The position numbers and the translations under genes are program-made. The notes under the pieces are model-generated. The model saw only the letters and a list, made by a program, of their open reading frames with translations, was not told where the DNA came from and did not search any database. A DNA stretch of 64,000 nucleotides from Trifolium pratense (lineage: Eukaryota > Streptophyta > Magnoliopsida > Fabales > Fabaceae). Positions 1-11,181 of the stretch are shown piece by piece (positions within the stretch are counted from its first letter, which is position 1; the number at the start of each line of letters is the position of its first letter). Location: NCBI RefSeq assembly GCF_020283565.1, contig NC_060063.1, positions 37,286,635 to 37,350,634 on the forward strand, read 5' to 3'.

Positions 1-1555
1 TTATAATACAAAATCACGGCATAATTAAAATCATGCCAGCACAGCGGAAATTAAAAACAAATAATTAACATAGTGCATGTCATACAATAACCATAATTGT
101 TCACACAATATCCCTAGGCTCTAGGCCATATCAACAAAGGATATTATGTTTACAACAAAAGATAGGATTAGCAAAGTTAAATATGCCATCACGGGCTTAA
201 TACAATTCAATTCGAATAACCCGACACGGTAAAACCTAATCAGAGCAATTCTATACAACCCATCAAAAGATATACAAAATATATCTAAGGAGTAGTCTAA
301 GCTAAACTCCTCACCAAAAAGCGCACTACCACGAGCACGAGCAGCCCTTTAACTCTGATCGGGATCCTCAACCTGAGAATCTGAACCCCCAACGGTCCAG
401 CACATAACACAAAGCATGAGAGTTAGATCACAAAATCAAAATATAAGTGTAAGTAAAACGGTACTTAAACACTTCTCAATATTCATGCATATATCATACA
501 TCTATACATGTTCATCAACATCTATCATTCCATTATAAGTACATAAACACATATAATCGAATACTCACACAATCAATTATCAATTATCAAATACCACAAT
601 TAGCCAAACATGTGTCACATATCATTTATCATAAAATGCACACATAGCCTAATGCGACTCTAATGCTTCAACTTCATGAATGTCACCCTAGACATTTCTA
701 ATGCATGTGGTACCATCTTCTTTATTAGAGTATCTCACCTCTAATATTCTTCTTTATCGGATAAATATAATCCGATATACTTCTTAATTGGAATATCCAA
801 TATCCTATTTAATTCATGGATGCATGTATATGTTTTTCATGAATTCACTCACAATTATATATCATAAAGCTCTTCATTTACTATGTGGAACACTATCCAA
901 CATACTTCATCATTAAGAGTTAACAAAACCTTAATATTCTTCGTTTATACTTCATACATGATTAACAATCAATTAACGATTAGCAATGAGCATTATAAGC
1001 ATCAACATGCATCAACAATCATGTAAGAATACCATTATTTTCGTTCATTAATCATGTTAAAAGCATGTTAAACATATTAAGAACCTTAGGAACGATTTCC
1101 ATCAAGAAAATCCGATCTAAGCTAAAACGAAAATGGGGTGGAGGAAGTTCGGGTGAGGAGAAATCGACATTCTCCCCTTCCTCGGGTCACCCACGATTAA
1201 GGAACCTACTCTCATACCTGGATTCGAAGAAAACACGACGAAGATCTCGAATCTCTAGCTTTTCTTCTTGCCCTAGCTCCTCAAGCTCTCCTCTCTTCTC
1301 TCAAGAACACAAGAACAAAAGAGAATAATGAATTCTCTCTTCCCTCATGGCCATATGGCGCCCCACACACCTCACACAAGGCCCATTGGGCCTCAAGCCC
1401 AATTGGCTTGGCCCAATAACACGTTAACTCACTCTACTCGCTTAATAACTAAAGTACTCGATAATTAACTCAAGTTATTAACTTAATTAAAATTCTACGT
1501 TAATAAAATATTTTAACACATAAAAATTAATAATTTGAAAATTGGGTCGTTACAA
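1..1555 (-). repeat. 3' LTR of the gypsy element (truncated by window start)
   Basis: Directly repeats 7933-9475 with high identity and ends in GGTCGTTACA at 1555. In the minus orientation of the element this is the downstream LTR. About 78 bp at its left end are missing because the window starts inside it. Short open frames here (for example around 1065-1328) have no counterpart to known proteins and are not called. Confidence 0.93.
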
Positions 1556-2633
1556 CTCTACCCTCCTTAAAGAATTTTCGCCCTCGAAAATTACCTGGAA
1601 ATAACTCTGGATACGAACTCATCATTTTGCTCTCCAATTCCCAAGTCGCATTCTCACCAGCGGGTCCTCCCCATACCACCTTCACCGAGGCGATATCTTT
1701 GTTTCTCAACCTCTTCACTTCTCTTCCTTCAATTCTCAAAGGCACAGTCTCGACCGTTAAATCATCCCTCACTTGAACATCATCTGACTCAATCACATGT
1801 GACAGATCTCTAACATACTTCCTCAATTGTGACACGTGAAACACATCGTGCAAATTCGCCAATGATGGCGGTAAAGCAATCTTATACGCCACTTTCCCCA
1901 CTCTTTTCAAAATCTGATAAGGACCAATAAACTTCGACGTCAACTTCCTCGACTTCAAAGCACGTCCAATTCCGGTAGTCGATGTAACTCTTAAGAAAAC
2001 ATGATCTCCTTCTTGAAATTCAATGTCCTTCCTCCTCTTGTCATGATAACTCTTTTGACGACTCTGAGACACTTTCATCTTCTCTCGAATCATTCTAATC
2101 TTTTCCGTAGTCTCTTGCACAATCTCCGGACCAAGAATCACACTCTCTCCGGATTCAAACCAACAAAGCGGTGTTCTACACCTCCTTCCATACAAAGCCT
2201 CAAAAGGTGTCATTCCAATACTCGAATGAAAACTATTGTTGTACGTGAACTCGATCAACGGTAAACATGAATCCCAACTTACTCCTTGCTCCAAAACACA
2301 AGCTCTCAACAAATTTTCCAAAGATTGTATTGTCCTTTCTGATTGGCCATCCGTCTGAGGATGATAAGCCGAACTCAACCTCAACTTAGTCCCTAAAGCC
2401 TCTTGCAAACTTTCCCAAAATCTCGAAGTAAACCTCGGATCTCGATCCGAAACGATACTCGACGGAATACCATGCAACTTCACAATTTGCTCCACATAAA
2501 TCTCGGCCAACTTAGGCACCAAGGTACCTTTCTTAATAGCAATAAAATGCGCACAATTCGTTAAACGATCTACTAAAAATAACCCCCCCAAAAGGTACAT
2601 ACTGTAGGGTAAAGAAGCGATTTCTTTGAACAT
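1527..2633 (-). pseudogene. Integrase C-terminal part and chromodomain of the gypsy element
   Basis: This frame carries the rest of the integrase core: VSDRDPRF with the second catalytic Asp, then HPQTDGQSERT with the catalytic Glu. The GPY/F-type segment (KFIGPYQIL) and a C-terminal chromodomain follow (roughly residues 300-355, with VVWGG and ATWE). The last codons run a short way into the LTR. The first residues (about 1-12) are not integrase; they come from the inverted-repeat insert that begins at 2599. It was originally continuous with the gag-pol frame at 4425-7717. About 15-18 codons following the first catalytic Asp appear to be missing or replaced at the junction. Chromodomains target this clade to particular chromatin, so the part lost is catalytic rather than targeting. 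Confidence 0.9.
1556..1574 (-). other. Polypurine tract of the gypsy element
   Basis: On the minus strand the bases next to the 3' LTR read AAGGAGGGTAGAGT directly before TGTAACG, the usual place of the plus-strand priming purine tract. Confidence 0.75.
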
Positions 2634-3045
2634 AGTCTAAAATTAAACCCTAAGGCCTGTCTCAGTCTATTATGAGTATTGACAAAGGTCTACTCATTAA
2701 TTAGATTGGGTGGATATATCTATCCAGGGTACGGCCAGACTCAAAGAAACACGTGGTTTCCCAGGTAGCAAAGATGAAGAAGAAGCAAAATTATGATCGT
2801 AAACAACATACTAACGGGATGCGCTTTGTATTCCAATTCCTATTCCAATTCCTATTCCTATTCCTATTCCTATTCCGGGTTGAGCAGTTTAACTATGTAT
2901 TCTGGGTCGATAATAAGGTATTATGCTAAGAGTAGTGATAATGAGAAAAAGAAGAGTGAGACACCAGCTAAAATTAAGACATCAAAGAATAAATATCGTA
3001 AGAATGCTATTACATATAATAATAATGCTCTTACTATTTATGAGA
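2599..3045 (+). repeat. Left 447-bp inverted arm
   Basis: Reverse complement of 3979-4425 over its full length. The one difference I noticed is TATAAT against TCTAAT in the inner part (about 3015/4008), which changes one residue of the shared reading frame. Homology stops sharply after TTTATGAGA. Confidence 0.92.
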
Positions 3046-3625
3046 TTATGAAGAATCCTCTTCCCACTCTTCCAATTTGTAGAGTTGGGCTGGTGAATTA
3101 AGATAAATGAGTAGGGGGTTTCCTGCCCTTGGGGTGTCATCAATATTGGCTGATCAGTTAATACTGAACCATCTGCTGGAGTCCTGCTATATATGTTTGT
3201 CTGGTAAGTATCCTTTATGAAAGCCAGGCTCATTAGGAAAGCTTATTAAAAGGACAAAGGGGTATATGATGGCCAGAGGTTCAGCCTGCTTTCAATGGGT
3301 GGGGGAGATGAGCTAAAGGAGCTCAAACTAGACTATGGGAACATTCAGAAGGATCATACCCTGGACCATTCGACGTTTGAATCTTTCTATCTGGGATACG
3401 GCTCTGTGATAGGGGAAACAAGGTGCTTTTACTTTATTGTTCACTTAAGGCATCTTAAACACGAAAGACGGGGACTCTCTGAGACATCTCATATACCGCA
3501 GTAGGGACAGATGTCATTTTTAAATAAAAATAAATAAATAATAAAAAGAGTAAGGTTCCGTATCAAATAAATTGAATAAAATTGACTTTTAGTAAAGGTG
3601 AAATCAGGCTCTATCTTACTAGTAA

Positions 3626-4231
3626 TTATCTGACGATTGTTATTGTTATTATTACTATTATCATTATCAGTACAAATAGGTGTATCACTACCATTTTGAT
3701 TATCATTATCAGTGGAGCTACGTATGGGTGGTGTATCACTACATTTATTATATTTTTTATCACTTGAAGTACTAATAGGTCTTTCACTACTTTTTTTTTT
3801 ATTATCACTTGAGGTACTAATAGGTCTTTCACTACTTTTTTTTTTTTTTTTAAAGAGGAACTAGTATCACTACTTGTTATCTTTGAATTTTCTGTACTAC
3901 TTGTTAGATTCTCAGTACTACTATCACTACTTGTTATCTTATCTTTTTCAGTATTAGTATCTGTAATAGCATTCTGATTCTCATAAATAGTAAGAGCATT
4001 ATTATTAGATGTAATAGCATTCTTACGATATTTATTCTTTGATGTCTTAATTTTAGCTGGTGTCTCACTTTTCTTTTTCTCATTATCACTACTCTTAGCA
4101 TAATACCTTATTATCGACCCAGAATACATAGTTAAACTGCTCAACCCGGAATAGGAATAGGAATAGGAATAGGAATTGGAATAGGAATTGGAATACAAAG
4201 CGCATCCCGTTAGTATGTTGTTTACGATCAT
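3626..4231 (-). CDS. Ser/Asn/Thr-rich ORF starting inside the right inverted arm, unknown function
   Basis: I do not recognise this protein. The first 70 or so residues lie in the arm: a start MIVNNIL, a Ser-Tyr/Ser-Asn repeat around residues 14-28, then a Lys-rich hydrophilic stretch. Beyond the arm it becomes rich in Ser, Thr, Asp and Asn (about residues 90-135). At an A/T homopolymer near 3840-3860 the composition changes abruptly. The other frame continues the Ser/Asn/Asp-rich pattern down to about 3500, so a frameshift in the homopolymer is likely. The left arm holds the same start (2793-3101, +), which ends soon after the arm. Frames that begin inside terminal repeats and read inward are known from linear plasmids. 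A chance low-complexity frame remains possible. Confidence 0.45.
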   Translation of the reverse strand: MIVNNILTGCALYSNSYSNSYSYSYSYSGLSSLTMYSGSIIRYYAKSSDNEKKKSETPAKIKTSKNKYRKNAITSNNNALTIYENQNAITDTNTEKDKITSSDSSTENLTSSTENSKITSSDTSSSLKKKKKVVKDLLVPQVIIKKKVVKDLLVLQVIKNIINVVIHHPYVAPLIMIIKMVVIHLFVLIMIIVIITITIVR

Positions 4232-4425
4232 AATTTTGCTTCTTCTTCATCTTTGCTACCTGGGAAACCACGTGTTTCTTTGAGTCTGGCCGTACCCTGG
4301 ATAGATATATCCACCCAATCTAATTAATGAGTAGACCTTTGTCAATACTCATAATAGACTGAGACAGGCCTTAGGGTTTAATTTTAGACTATGTTCAAAG
4401 AAATCGCTTCTTTACCCTACAGTAT
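3979..4425 (-). repeat. Right 447-bp inverted arm
   Basis: Mirror copy of 2599-3045, equal in length. It contains the start of the 3626-4231 reading frame and the short GGAATA repeats that encode a Ser-Tyr/Ser-Asn run. Confidence 0.92.
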
Positions 4426-7400
4426 CCATCGCAATACTATCCCACTTCCATTCCGGTATAAATAATGGTTGCAACAAACCAGACGGTTTCTGATGCTCAA
4501 TCTTCGACTTCTGACAAACTAGACAAGCATAAACAAACTCAGAAATTTGTCTCTTCATTCCTGGCCACCAAAATAACTTCTTCAAATCTTGATACATCTT
4601 GGTTACTCCCGGGTGAATACTCATTCCACTCCTATGACCTTCTTCCAAAATCATTTTCTTCATCTCGGGCACATCGGGCACACATACTCTTCCATGAAAT
4701 CTCACAACTCCATTCTCGTCGACTTTGAAATTAGCTTCTTTTCCTTCCTCAACTACTAGTGTCAACTTCTCCATTGACTTCTTGTCCGTCTTTTGACATT
4801 CTTTGATATTCTCTAGAAAAGGATTCGTCAACTTTAACATTCCCAATTTCACACTCTTCGGAGTCATTTCACACACTAGACTCAAATCTCGGAACTCTTC
4901 AATCAACTCCAACTCCTTCACCATAAGTGATGACATGTGCAACGATTTCCTACTCAACGCATCGGCCACCACATTAGCTTTTCCGGGGTGATAACTCAAA
5001 TCAAAGTCATAGTCCTTCAAAAATTCGAGCCATCTTCTTTGTCTCATATTCAATTCCTTTTGATCGAATAGATACTTCAAACTCTTGTGATCACTAAAGA
5101 CTTCAAACTTAGATCCATACAAGTAATGCCTCCACACCTTCAATGAAAACACAACTGCGGCTAACTCAAGATCGTGTGTCGGATAGTTCCTCTCATGAAC
5201 CTTCAGTTGTCTCGACGCATACGCTACCACTTGACCTTTTTGCATAAGCACACCTCCTAGTCCCATCTTCGAAGCATCACAATACACAACAAAAGACTCG
5301 TTAGCATCCGGTAAAATCAATACAGGCGCGGTAGTCAACCTCTTCTTAAGCTCTTGAAAACTTTCTTCACACTTCATATCCCAAACAAACGCTTGATCCT
5401 TCCTACTCAACTGCGTCAAAGGCAAAGCCAACTTCGAAAATCCTTCAATGAATCTCCTATAATAACCAGCCAATCCAAGAAAACTTCTTATCTCAGAAAC
5501 AGACTCCGGCGTTCCCCATTGTAATACGGCATCAACTTTCGCTGGGTCAACCGCTATTCCTCCACTTGAAATCACATGACCAAGGAAACTTACTTCTTTC
5601 AACCAAAATTCACACTTTGACAACTTGGCATACAACTTCTTCTCTTTCAAAATTTGCAAAATAATCCGCAAATGCTCCCTATGTTCCTCTTCGGACTTTG
5701 AGTAAACTAAAATATCATCAATGAATACCACAACAAACTTGTCCAAGAATGAATGAAAAATCCTATTCATGTACTCCATAAAAACACCAGGTGCATTGGT
5801 CACACCGAAAGGCATCACCGAATATTCATAATGACCATACCTCGTCCTAAAAGCAGTCTTTGGTATATCTTCCGTTTTCACTCTAATCTGATGGTATCCG
5901 GATCTCAAATCGATCTTACTAAACACGCAAGCTCCAACCAATTGATCCATTAAATCATCGATCCTCGGAAGTGGATACTTGTTCTTGATCGTCACTTTGT
6001 TCAACTGTCGGTAGTCAATACACAACCTCATACTCCCTTCTTTCTTCTTAACCAACAACACAGGTGCACCCCACGGCGATACACTAGGTCGAATAAACTT
6101 CTTCTCAAGTAGTTCCTCTAGTTGCTTCTTCAACTCATTCAATTCTGACGCTGACATTCGATACGGTGCCATAGATATCGGACTAGTACCAGGTACCAAA
6201 TCAATCGTAAACTCTACTTCTCTTTTCGGAGGTACATCTGACACATCTTCCGGAAATACATCGGGAAATTCACAAACAACCGGTAACTCTTCCACCTTAA
6301 CTTCACCTTCCATCTTCAAGGATGCAAACAACGCATACACCTCTACAGGTTCCTTCAACGATTCTACTACTTCTTTCTTACTCATCAAATGCGAACTCTC
6401 CTCCGGTTTAGGAAACACAACAGTCTTCTCACAACAGTTGATATGGACTCGATTAAATATCAACCAGTTCATACCAAAGATCACATCCATTCCACTAAGT
6501 TGGATACACACTAGGTCCATACCAAAGTGTCTACCAAACACGGTTACGGGACAGTCACGACATACGAGATGGGTAGTTACAGAACCATTAGCAGGAGTTT
6601 CTATTTCCATACAACCAGACATTTCAGACACAGGTATACTAAGACGCTTCATGCAATCAACGGATATAAAAGAATGTGTTGCTCCAGTATCAATAATCGC
6701 AATTAAAGGAGTGTTATAGATGAAACACGTACCTCTAATGAGATTATCCCCCTGATCCGCATCATCTCCACTCAAAGCAAACACCTTTCCCATAGTCTTC
6801 TTCGGCTTCTTGCACATAGGACTCTTGTGACCTTCTTCACCACAATTGAAACAAGTCACCTTCACTTGACAAACATCCGACTTGTGTCCCAACCTCCCAC
6901 AATTGAAACACTTGTCCACCTTCTTTGGGCACTCATAAGACTTATGACCCATCTCACCACACTTGTAGCATTGTCCACCACCTCTCTTCTTTCCACCACT
7001 AGTCTCAACAACTTTCTTCCCCTTGTCACCATAGGGCTTCCCACGGTCTTGACCCTTTCCTCTTTTGTCACTCATGGCCTTGTAGTAGTTAGTCTTGGCC
7101 TTTCCATCATCATCAGAAATTCTACACTTATCCACCAAAGTTGCAAAGTCTCGGATTTGAGAAAATCCGATAAGATGCTTGATGTCCGGGCGCAATCCAC
7201 TTTCAAACTTGACACACTTGTCATTCTCAGCTTCCACAGTGTTGTAGTGTGGACTAAACGCACATAGCTCCTCAAACTTCACGGAATACTCCGCCACAGA
7301 CATGTTTCCTTGCTTGAGCTCCATGAACTCCACCACTTTCTTGTTCCTAATATCAGCCGGAAAGTACTTCCTCAAGAACTCTCCCTTGAACATCTCCCAA

Positions 7401-7717
7401 GTGATTACCACACCATCAACTCCCATCTTTAGCTTAGCATTCTTCCACCACTTGTTTGCTTCTTCACGAAGTACATAAGTACCCAAGGTTAGCTTACTCT
7501 CCTCGGTACACCTCATAGCCTCAAAGACAATCTCAACTTCCTCTATCCACTTGACAGCAGCTTCCGGAGCATAGCCTCCAGCGAAAAGCTTCGGATTATG
7601 CTTCATGAACCGCTCCAACCTCATCTCATCTTCCCTCCCGGGTTGATGATCTCTAGCCACAATGTTGGTCAAAGTAGCTATCGCATCTGCCATCTGATTG
7701 TTAGCCCTTGCCGCCAT
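4412..7717 (-). pseudogene. Gypsy gag-pol polyprotein (gag, protease, RT, RNase H, integrase N-terminus)
   Basis: A 1,101-residue open frame. Gag is at about 40-200. Three CCHC zinc knuckles lie at about 250-263, 270-283 and 289-302. The aspartic protease has DTGATHSF at 343-350. The RT has the FIDD active site at about 675-678 after the [12 protein letters not shown] motif. RNase H is at about 790-900 (YCDAS, SDHKSL, ADALSRK). The integrase HHCC zinc domain follows, then WKWDSIAMD, where Asp is the first catalytic residue. The last three residues (TVG) and the stop belong to the insert starting at 4425; the remaining integrase is at 1527-2600. Translation starts at MAARANNQ, about 120 bp inside the primer site. 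Without the insert the element would look capable of reverse transcription. Confidence 0.93.
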
Positions 7718-7838
7718 GATCCTGAAAAACCAACCAATTCCAAGAACAGACTTAGAAAGGTAATATCAACAGTGTTATCTCTACACAAGTTGAATATATG
7801 GGCAACTAATCCTAATTGGTTCCACATGAACCGACCTT

Positions 7839-7850
7839 GCTCTGATACCA
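7839..7850 (-). other. Primer binding site (initiator tRNA-Met)
   Basis: The minus strand reads TGGTATCAGAGC, four bases inside the 5' LTR edge at 7855. This is the standard primer site of plant LTR retrotransposons and fixes the element's orientation. Confidence 0.93.
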
Positions 7851-7854
7851 CTAT

Positions 7855-9475
7855 TGTAACACCCGAACCCCTTAACCCGAATTTATTAAATATAAATAAA
7901 TAAAACACTTAAGAAAATTCAGGCGTCACATGTTATAATACAAAATCACGGCATAATTAAAATCATGCTAGCACAACGGAAATTAAAAACAAATAATTAA
8001 CATAGTGCATGTCATACAATAACCATAATTGTTCACACAATATCCCTAGGCTCTAGGCCATATCAACAAAGGATATTATGTTTACAACAAAAGATAGGAT
8101 TAGCAAAGTTAAATATGCCATCACGGGCTTAATACAATTCAATTCGAATAACCCGACACGGTAAAACCTAATCAGAGCAATTCTATACAACCCATCAAAA
8201 GATATACAAAATATATCTAAGGAGTAGTCTAAGCTAAACTCCTCACCAAAAAGCGCACTACCACGAGCACGAGCAGCCCTCTAACTCTGATCGGGATCCT
8301 CAACCTGAGAATCTGAACCCCCAACGGTCCAGCACATAACACAAAGCATGAGAGTTAGATCACAAAATCAAAATATAAGTGTAAGTAAAACGGTACTTAA
8401 ACACTTCTCAATATTCATTCATATATCATACATCTATACATGTTCATCAACATCTATCATTCCATTATAAGTACATAAACACATATAATCGAATACTCAC
8501 ACAATCAATTATCAATTATCAAATACCACAATTAGCCAAACATGTGTCACATATCATTTATCATAAAATGCACACATAGCCTAATGCGACTCTAATGCTT
8601 CAACTTCATGAATGTCACCCTAGACATTTCTAATGCATGTGGTACCATCTTCTTTATTAGAGTATCTCACCTCTAATATTCTTCTTTATCGGATAAATAT
8701 AATCCGATATACTTCTTTATTGGAATATCCAATATCCTATTTAATTCATGAATGCATGTATATGTTTTTCATGAATTCACTCACAATTATATAGCATAAA
8801 GCTCTTCATTTACTATGTGGAACACTATCCAACATACTTCATCATTAAGATTTAACAAAACCTTAATATTCTTCGTTTATACTTCATACAAGATTAACAA
8901 TCAATTAACGATTAGCAATGAGCATTATAAGCATCAACATGCATCAACAATCATGTAAGAATACCATTATTTTCGTTCATTAATCATGTTAAACATATTA
9001 AGAACCTTAAGAACGATTTCCATCAAGAAAATCTGATCTAAGCTAAAACGAAAATGGGGTGCAGGAAGTTCGGGTGAGGAGAAATCGACATTCTCCCCTT
9101 CCTCGGGTCACCCACGATTAAGGAACCAACTCTCATACCTGGATTCGAAGAAAACACGACGAAGATCTCGAATCTCTAGTTTTTCTTCTTGCCCTAGCTC
9201 CTCAAGCTCTCCTCTCTTCTCTCAAGAACACAAGAACAAAAGAGAATAATGAATTCTCTCTTCCCTCATGGCCATATGGCGCCCCACACACCTCACACAA
9301 GGCCCATTGGGCCTCAAGCCCAATTGGCTTGGCCCAATAACACGTTAACTCACTCTACTCGCTTAATAACTAAAGTACTCGATAATTAACTCAAGTTATT
9401 AACTTAATTAAAATTCTACGTTAATAAAATATTTTAACACATAAAAATTAATAATTTGAAAATTGGGTCGTTACA
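7855..9475 (-). repeat. 5' LTR of the gypsy element
   Basis: A 1,621-bp complete LTR, TGTAAC...GTTACA, repeating 1-1555. It drives minus-strand transcription of gag-pol at 4425-7717. Confidence 0.93.
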
Positions 9476-10345
9476 AAACCCATTAAAACTCAAAGCCAAT
9501 CACACCATAGTAGAAAACAGGCATCAGATCTTATATTAACTGAAACACATTACATGTAATGGGTTTGAGTATAAACTTGAGGAATATTACAACAACAACA
9601 ACATCATCATCATCATCATCATCATCATATATTTAATTTATAAGAGAAACAAGATATACATAAGAATGAACAACCATATGTATGCATTATTCTTAAAAAA
9701 AGAAGGTATATGTATGCATAATGGATCATTGGATGAAGCAAAATCTCACCATGTGACAAATCCACAGATCATTGGAGGTTCTAATATGACATTGGCAAGC
9801 AGAGAATCATGGATATGGTTTACACAAAGTTGTAGACACATTTTGCTTTCAATAATAACTAAACCAACATTTAGTCAAAAAAACAACTAAAGCAACATAT
9901 TATTGTTATTTACATACTCCAAGGAAATGGCTACATTTGATCTAAACAATATGCTCTATGTGGTGATCCTCAAGATTACGAAGAACGTTATTAAGAATAA
10001 GTATTATTTTTATTTCTTGATTATAGTTAACCTCAATCCACACTTAAGTAATGACAATATTTTATTTTGTCACATGAGTCACTTACATCAAATTATGTCA
10101 CTCTACCATGTCACATTACTTTCACTTAGATAATTTTCACTTCTATGTTTTTCATATATCTCGTTTATACAATACATTTATATGCTTATATGATTTATTA
10201 AGTTACGTCAGCCTTGTATATATATGGTTTTTCATTTCAATTTACACATGCTCAGCCATCTATAAATATGTGACCTCTCCCACCTATCATGTGACCTATG
10301 TTTTGTCCCATTTTTTCTTTCATTCGATCCTTCATGTGTTTAGAA
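9476..10345. other. Unannotated host DNA between the gypsy and copia A elements
   Basis: AT-rich sequence with a trinucleotide microsatellite at 9588-9629. Open frames at 9666-9890, 9903-10133 and 10108-10353 are short, compositionally random and without recognisable motifs. This DNA was continuous with 26238 onward before copia A inserted. Confidence 0.6.
9588..9629. repeat. ACA/TCA trinucleotide microsatellite
   Basis: About five ACA units followed by about nine TCA units. Confidence 0.9.
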
Positions 10346-10350
10346 ATGAA
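10346..10350. other. Target site duplication of copia A, left copy (ATGAA)
   Basis: The same five bases stand at 26233-26237 immediately after the right LTR. Confidence 0.9.
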
Positions 10351-10743
10351 TGAAAGATTTTATAATTATAGACATGTAGTAGATATGAAATATGGCATGA
10401 TTGTTAATAAGAAATGTTGTAAACGTGTACCTGTCAAAACGGATTTCATGGTATTGACTAGAGATTGAGAAAGCTCTTCTGCCGCCTACTGATGAGTTTC
10501 ACGTGTTTTTAGTATATCTGACCTAATGGGATGATCAGCTAATATATCCTCATCAGTTGAGGCAGGGACCTTCTCAATAGGCAGAATAAAGAACAGCCCA
10601 ACCCATCACGGCCCGTTCAACATAAAGCCCAATGATATATATTTAAATAAATTAAATATAATATGACATATAATTATATTTGATATTATACACTTTTAAT
10701 TATATTTTAAATAATAATTAAGGTAAATCCAAAATATTCAACA
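10351..10743 (-). repeat. 3' LTR of copia A
   Basis: Begins TGAAAGATTTTATAATT and ends in TTCAACA. It matches 25842-26232 with scattered substitutions and small indels. Confidence 0.94.
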
Positions 10744-10759
10744 ATCTCCCACTTGAATT
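10744..10759 (-). other. Polypurine tract of copia A
   Basis: The minus strand reads AATTCAAGTGGGAGAT immediately before the LTR start TGTTGAA. Confidence 0.8.
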
Positions 10760-10833
10760 ACTTTAATTAGTCTTTAAAATATAACATAAGAATGGTGGTA
10801 GAAATTTATCAAATATTTATAATGAAACATGTC

Positions 10834-11033
10834 ATCTAAAGTATAAGAAACACAAGATATAAACAGTGCAGAAGTTGAATCCGATAGGGCAAACAAAATC
10901 ATATACCATACACCTTGAATTTCACATATGATTATCTAAAGTATAAGAAACATAAGATATAAACAGTGCAGAAGTTGAATCCGATAGGGCAAACAAAATC
11001 ATACACCATACACCTTAAATTTCACATGTGATA
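10834..11033. repeat. 100-bp tandem duplication in the copia A 3' untranslated region
   Basis: Two adjacent copies start at 10834 and 10934, each opening ATCTAAAGTATAAGAAAC. They differ at only a few positions. They lie between the end of RNase H and the 3' LTR. Confidence 0.9.
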
Positions 11034-11181
11034 ATATGGATTAACATTATAAAATTAAGAATTTGTAATCCAATAATGGTCCGTGCATCTGAAATGCCGC
11101 AAGAGATATGATTATAGAGTGACGTCATTTATTACATATCTCATAAAATTACATCAATAAAATGTAGTAATCAGACTCCCA

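Larger units (their letters stand above)
2599..4425. mobile_element. Insert with 447-bp terminal inverted repeats inside the gypsy integrase
   Basis: A 1,827-bp segment bounded by two 447-bp inverted arms (2599-3045 and 3979-4425) around a 933-bp unique centre. Each arm begins ATACTGTAGGGTAAAG when read inward from its end. The insert follows directly on the codon of the first catalytic Asp of the gypsy integrase. No target duplication is visible (flanks GGTAC and CCATC), and a stretch of integrase is missing, which looks like end joining rather than clean transposition. An open frame starts inside each arm and reads inward. The centre mixes a higher-GC part (3046-3530) with a very AT-rich, low-complexity part (3540-3978). 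It could be a foldback transposon, or an internally deleted linear plasmid (invertron) such as those of plant mitochondria. Neither could be confirmed. Confidence 0.85.
1..9475 (-). mobile_element. Ty3/gypsy LTR retrotransposon (Tekay-type chromovirus), left end outside window
   Basis: Two long direct repeats (1-1555 and 7855-9475) flank a minus-strand gag-pol with the gypsy order protease, RT, RNase H, integrase, chromodomain. The LTR runs TGTAACACC...GGTCGTTACA, so its ends form a short inverted repeat. A tRNA-Met primer site and a purine tract sit at the expected places. Position 1 aligns with 7933, so about 78 bp of the left LTR lie outside the window and the target duplication cannot be checked. 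The polyprotein is intact except where a 1.8-kb insert (2599-4425) breaks the integrase. The two LTRs differ by scattered substitutions and a roughly 12-bp indel near 1055/8988, so the insertion is fairly young. The clade is inferred from domain order, three zinc knuckles and the C-terminal chromodomain. Confidence 0.93.

Noticed and set aside
1065..1328. 87-residue Arg/Ser-rich frame in the gypsy LTR
   Set aside because: It lies wholly inside an LTR; the other LTR copy has changes in the same stretch and no gag or pol similarity is seen.
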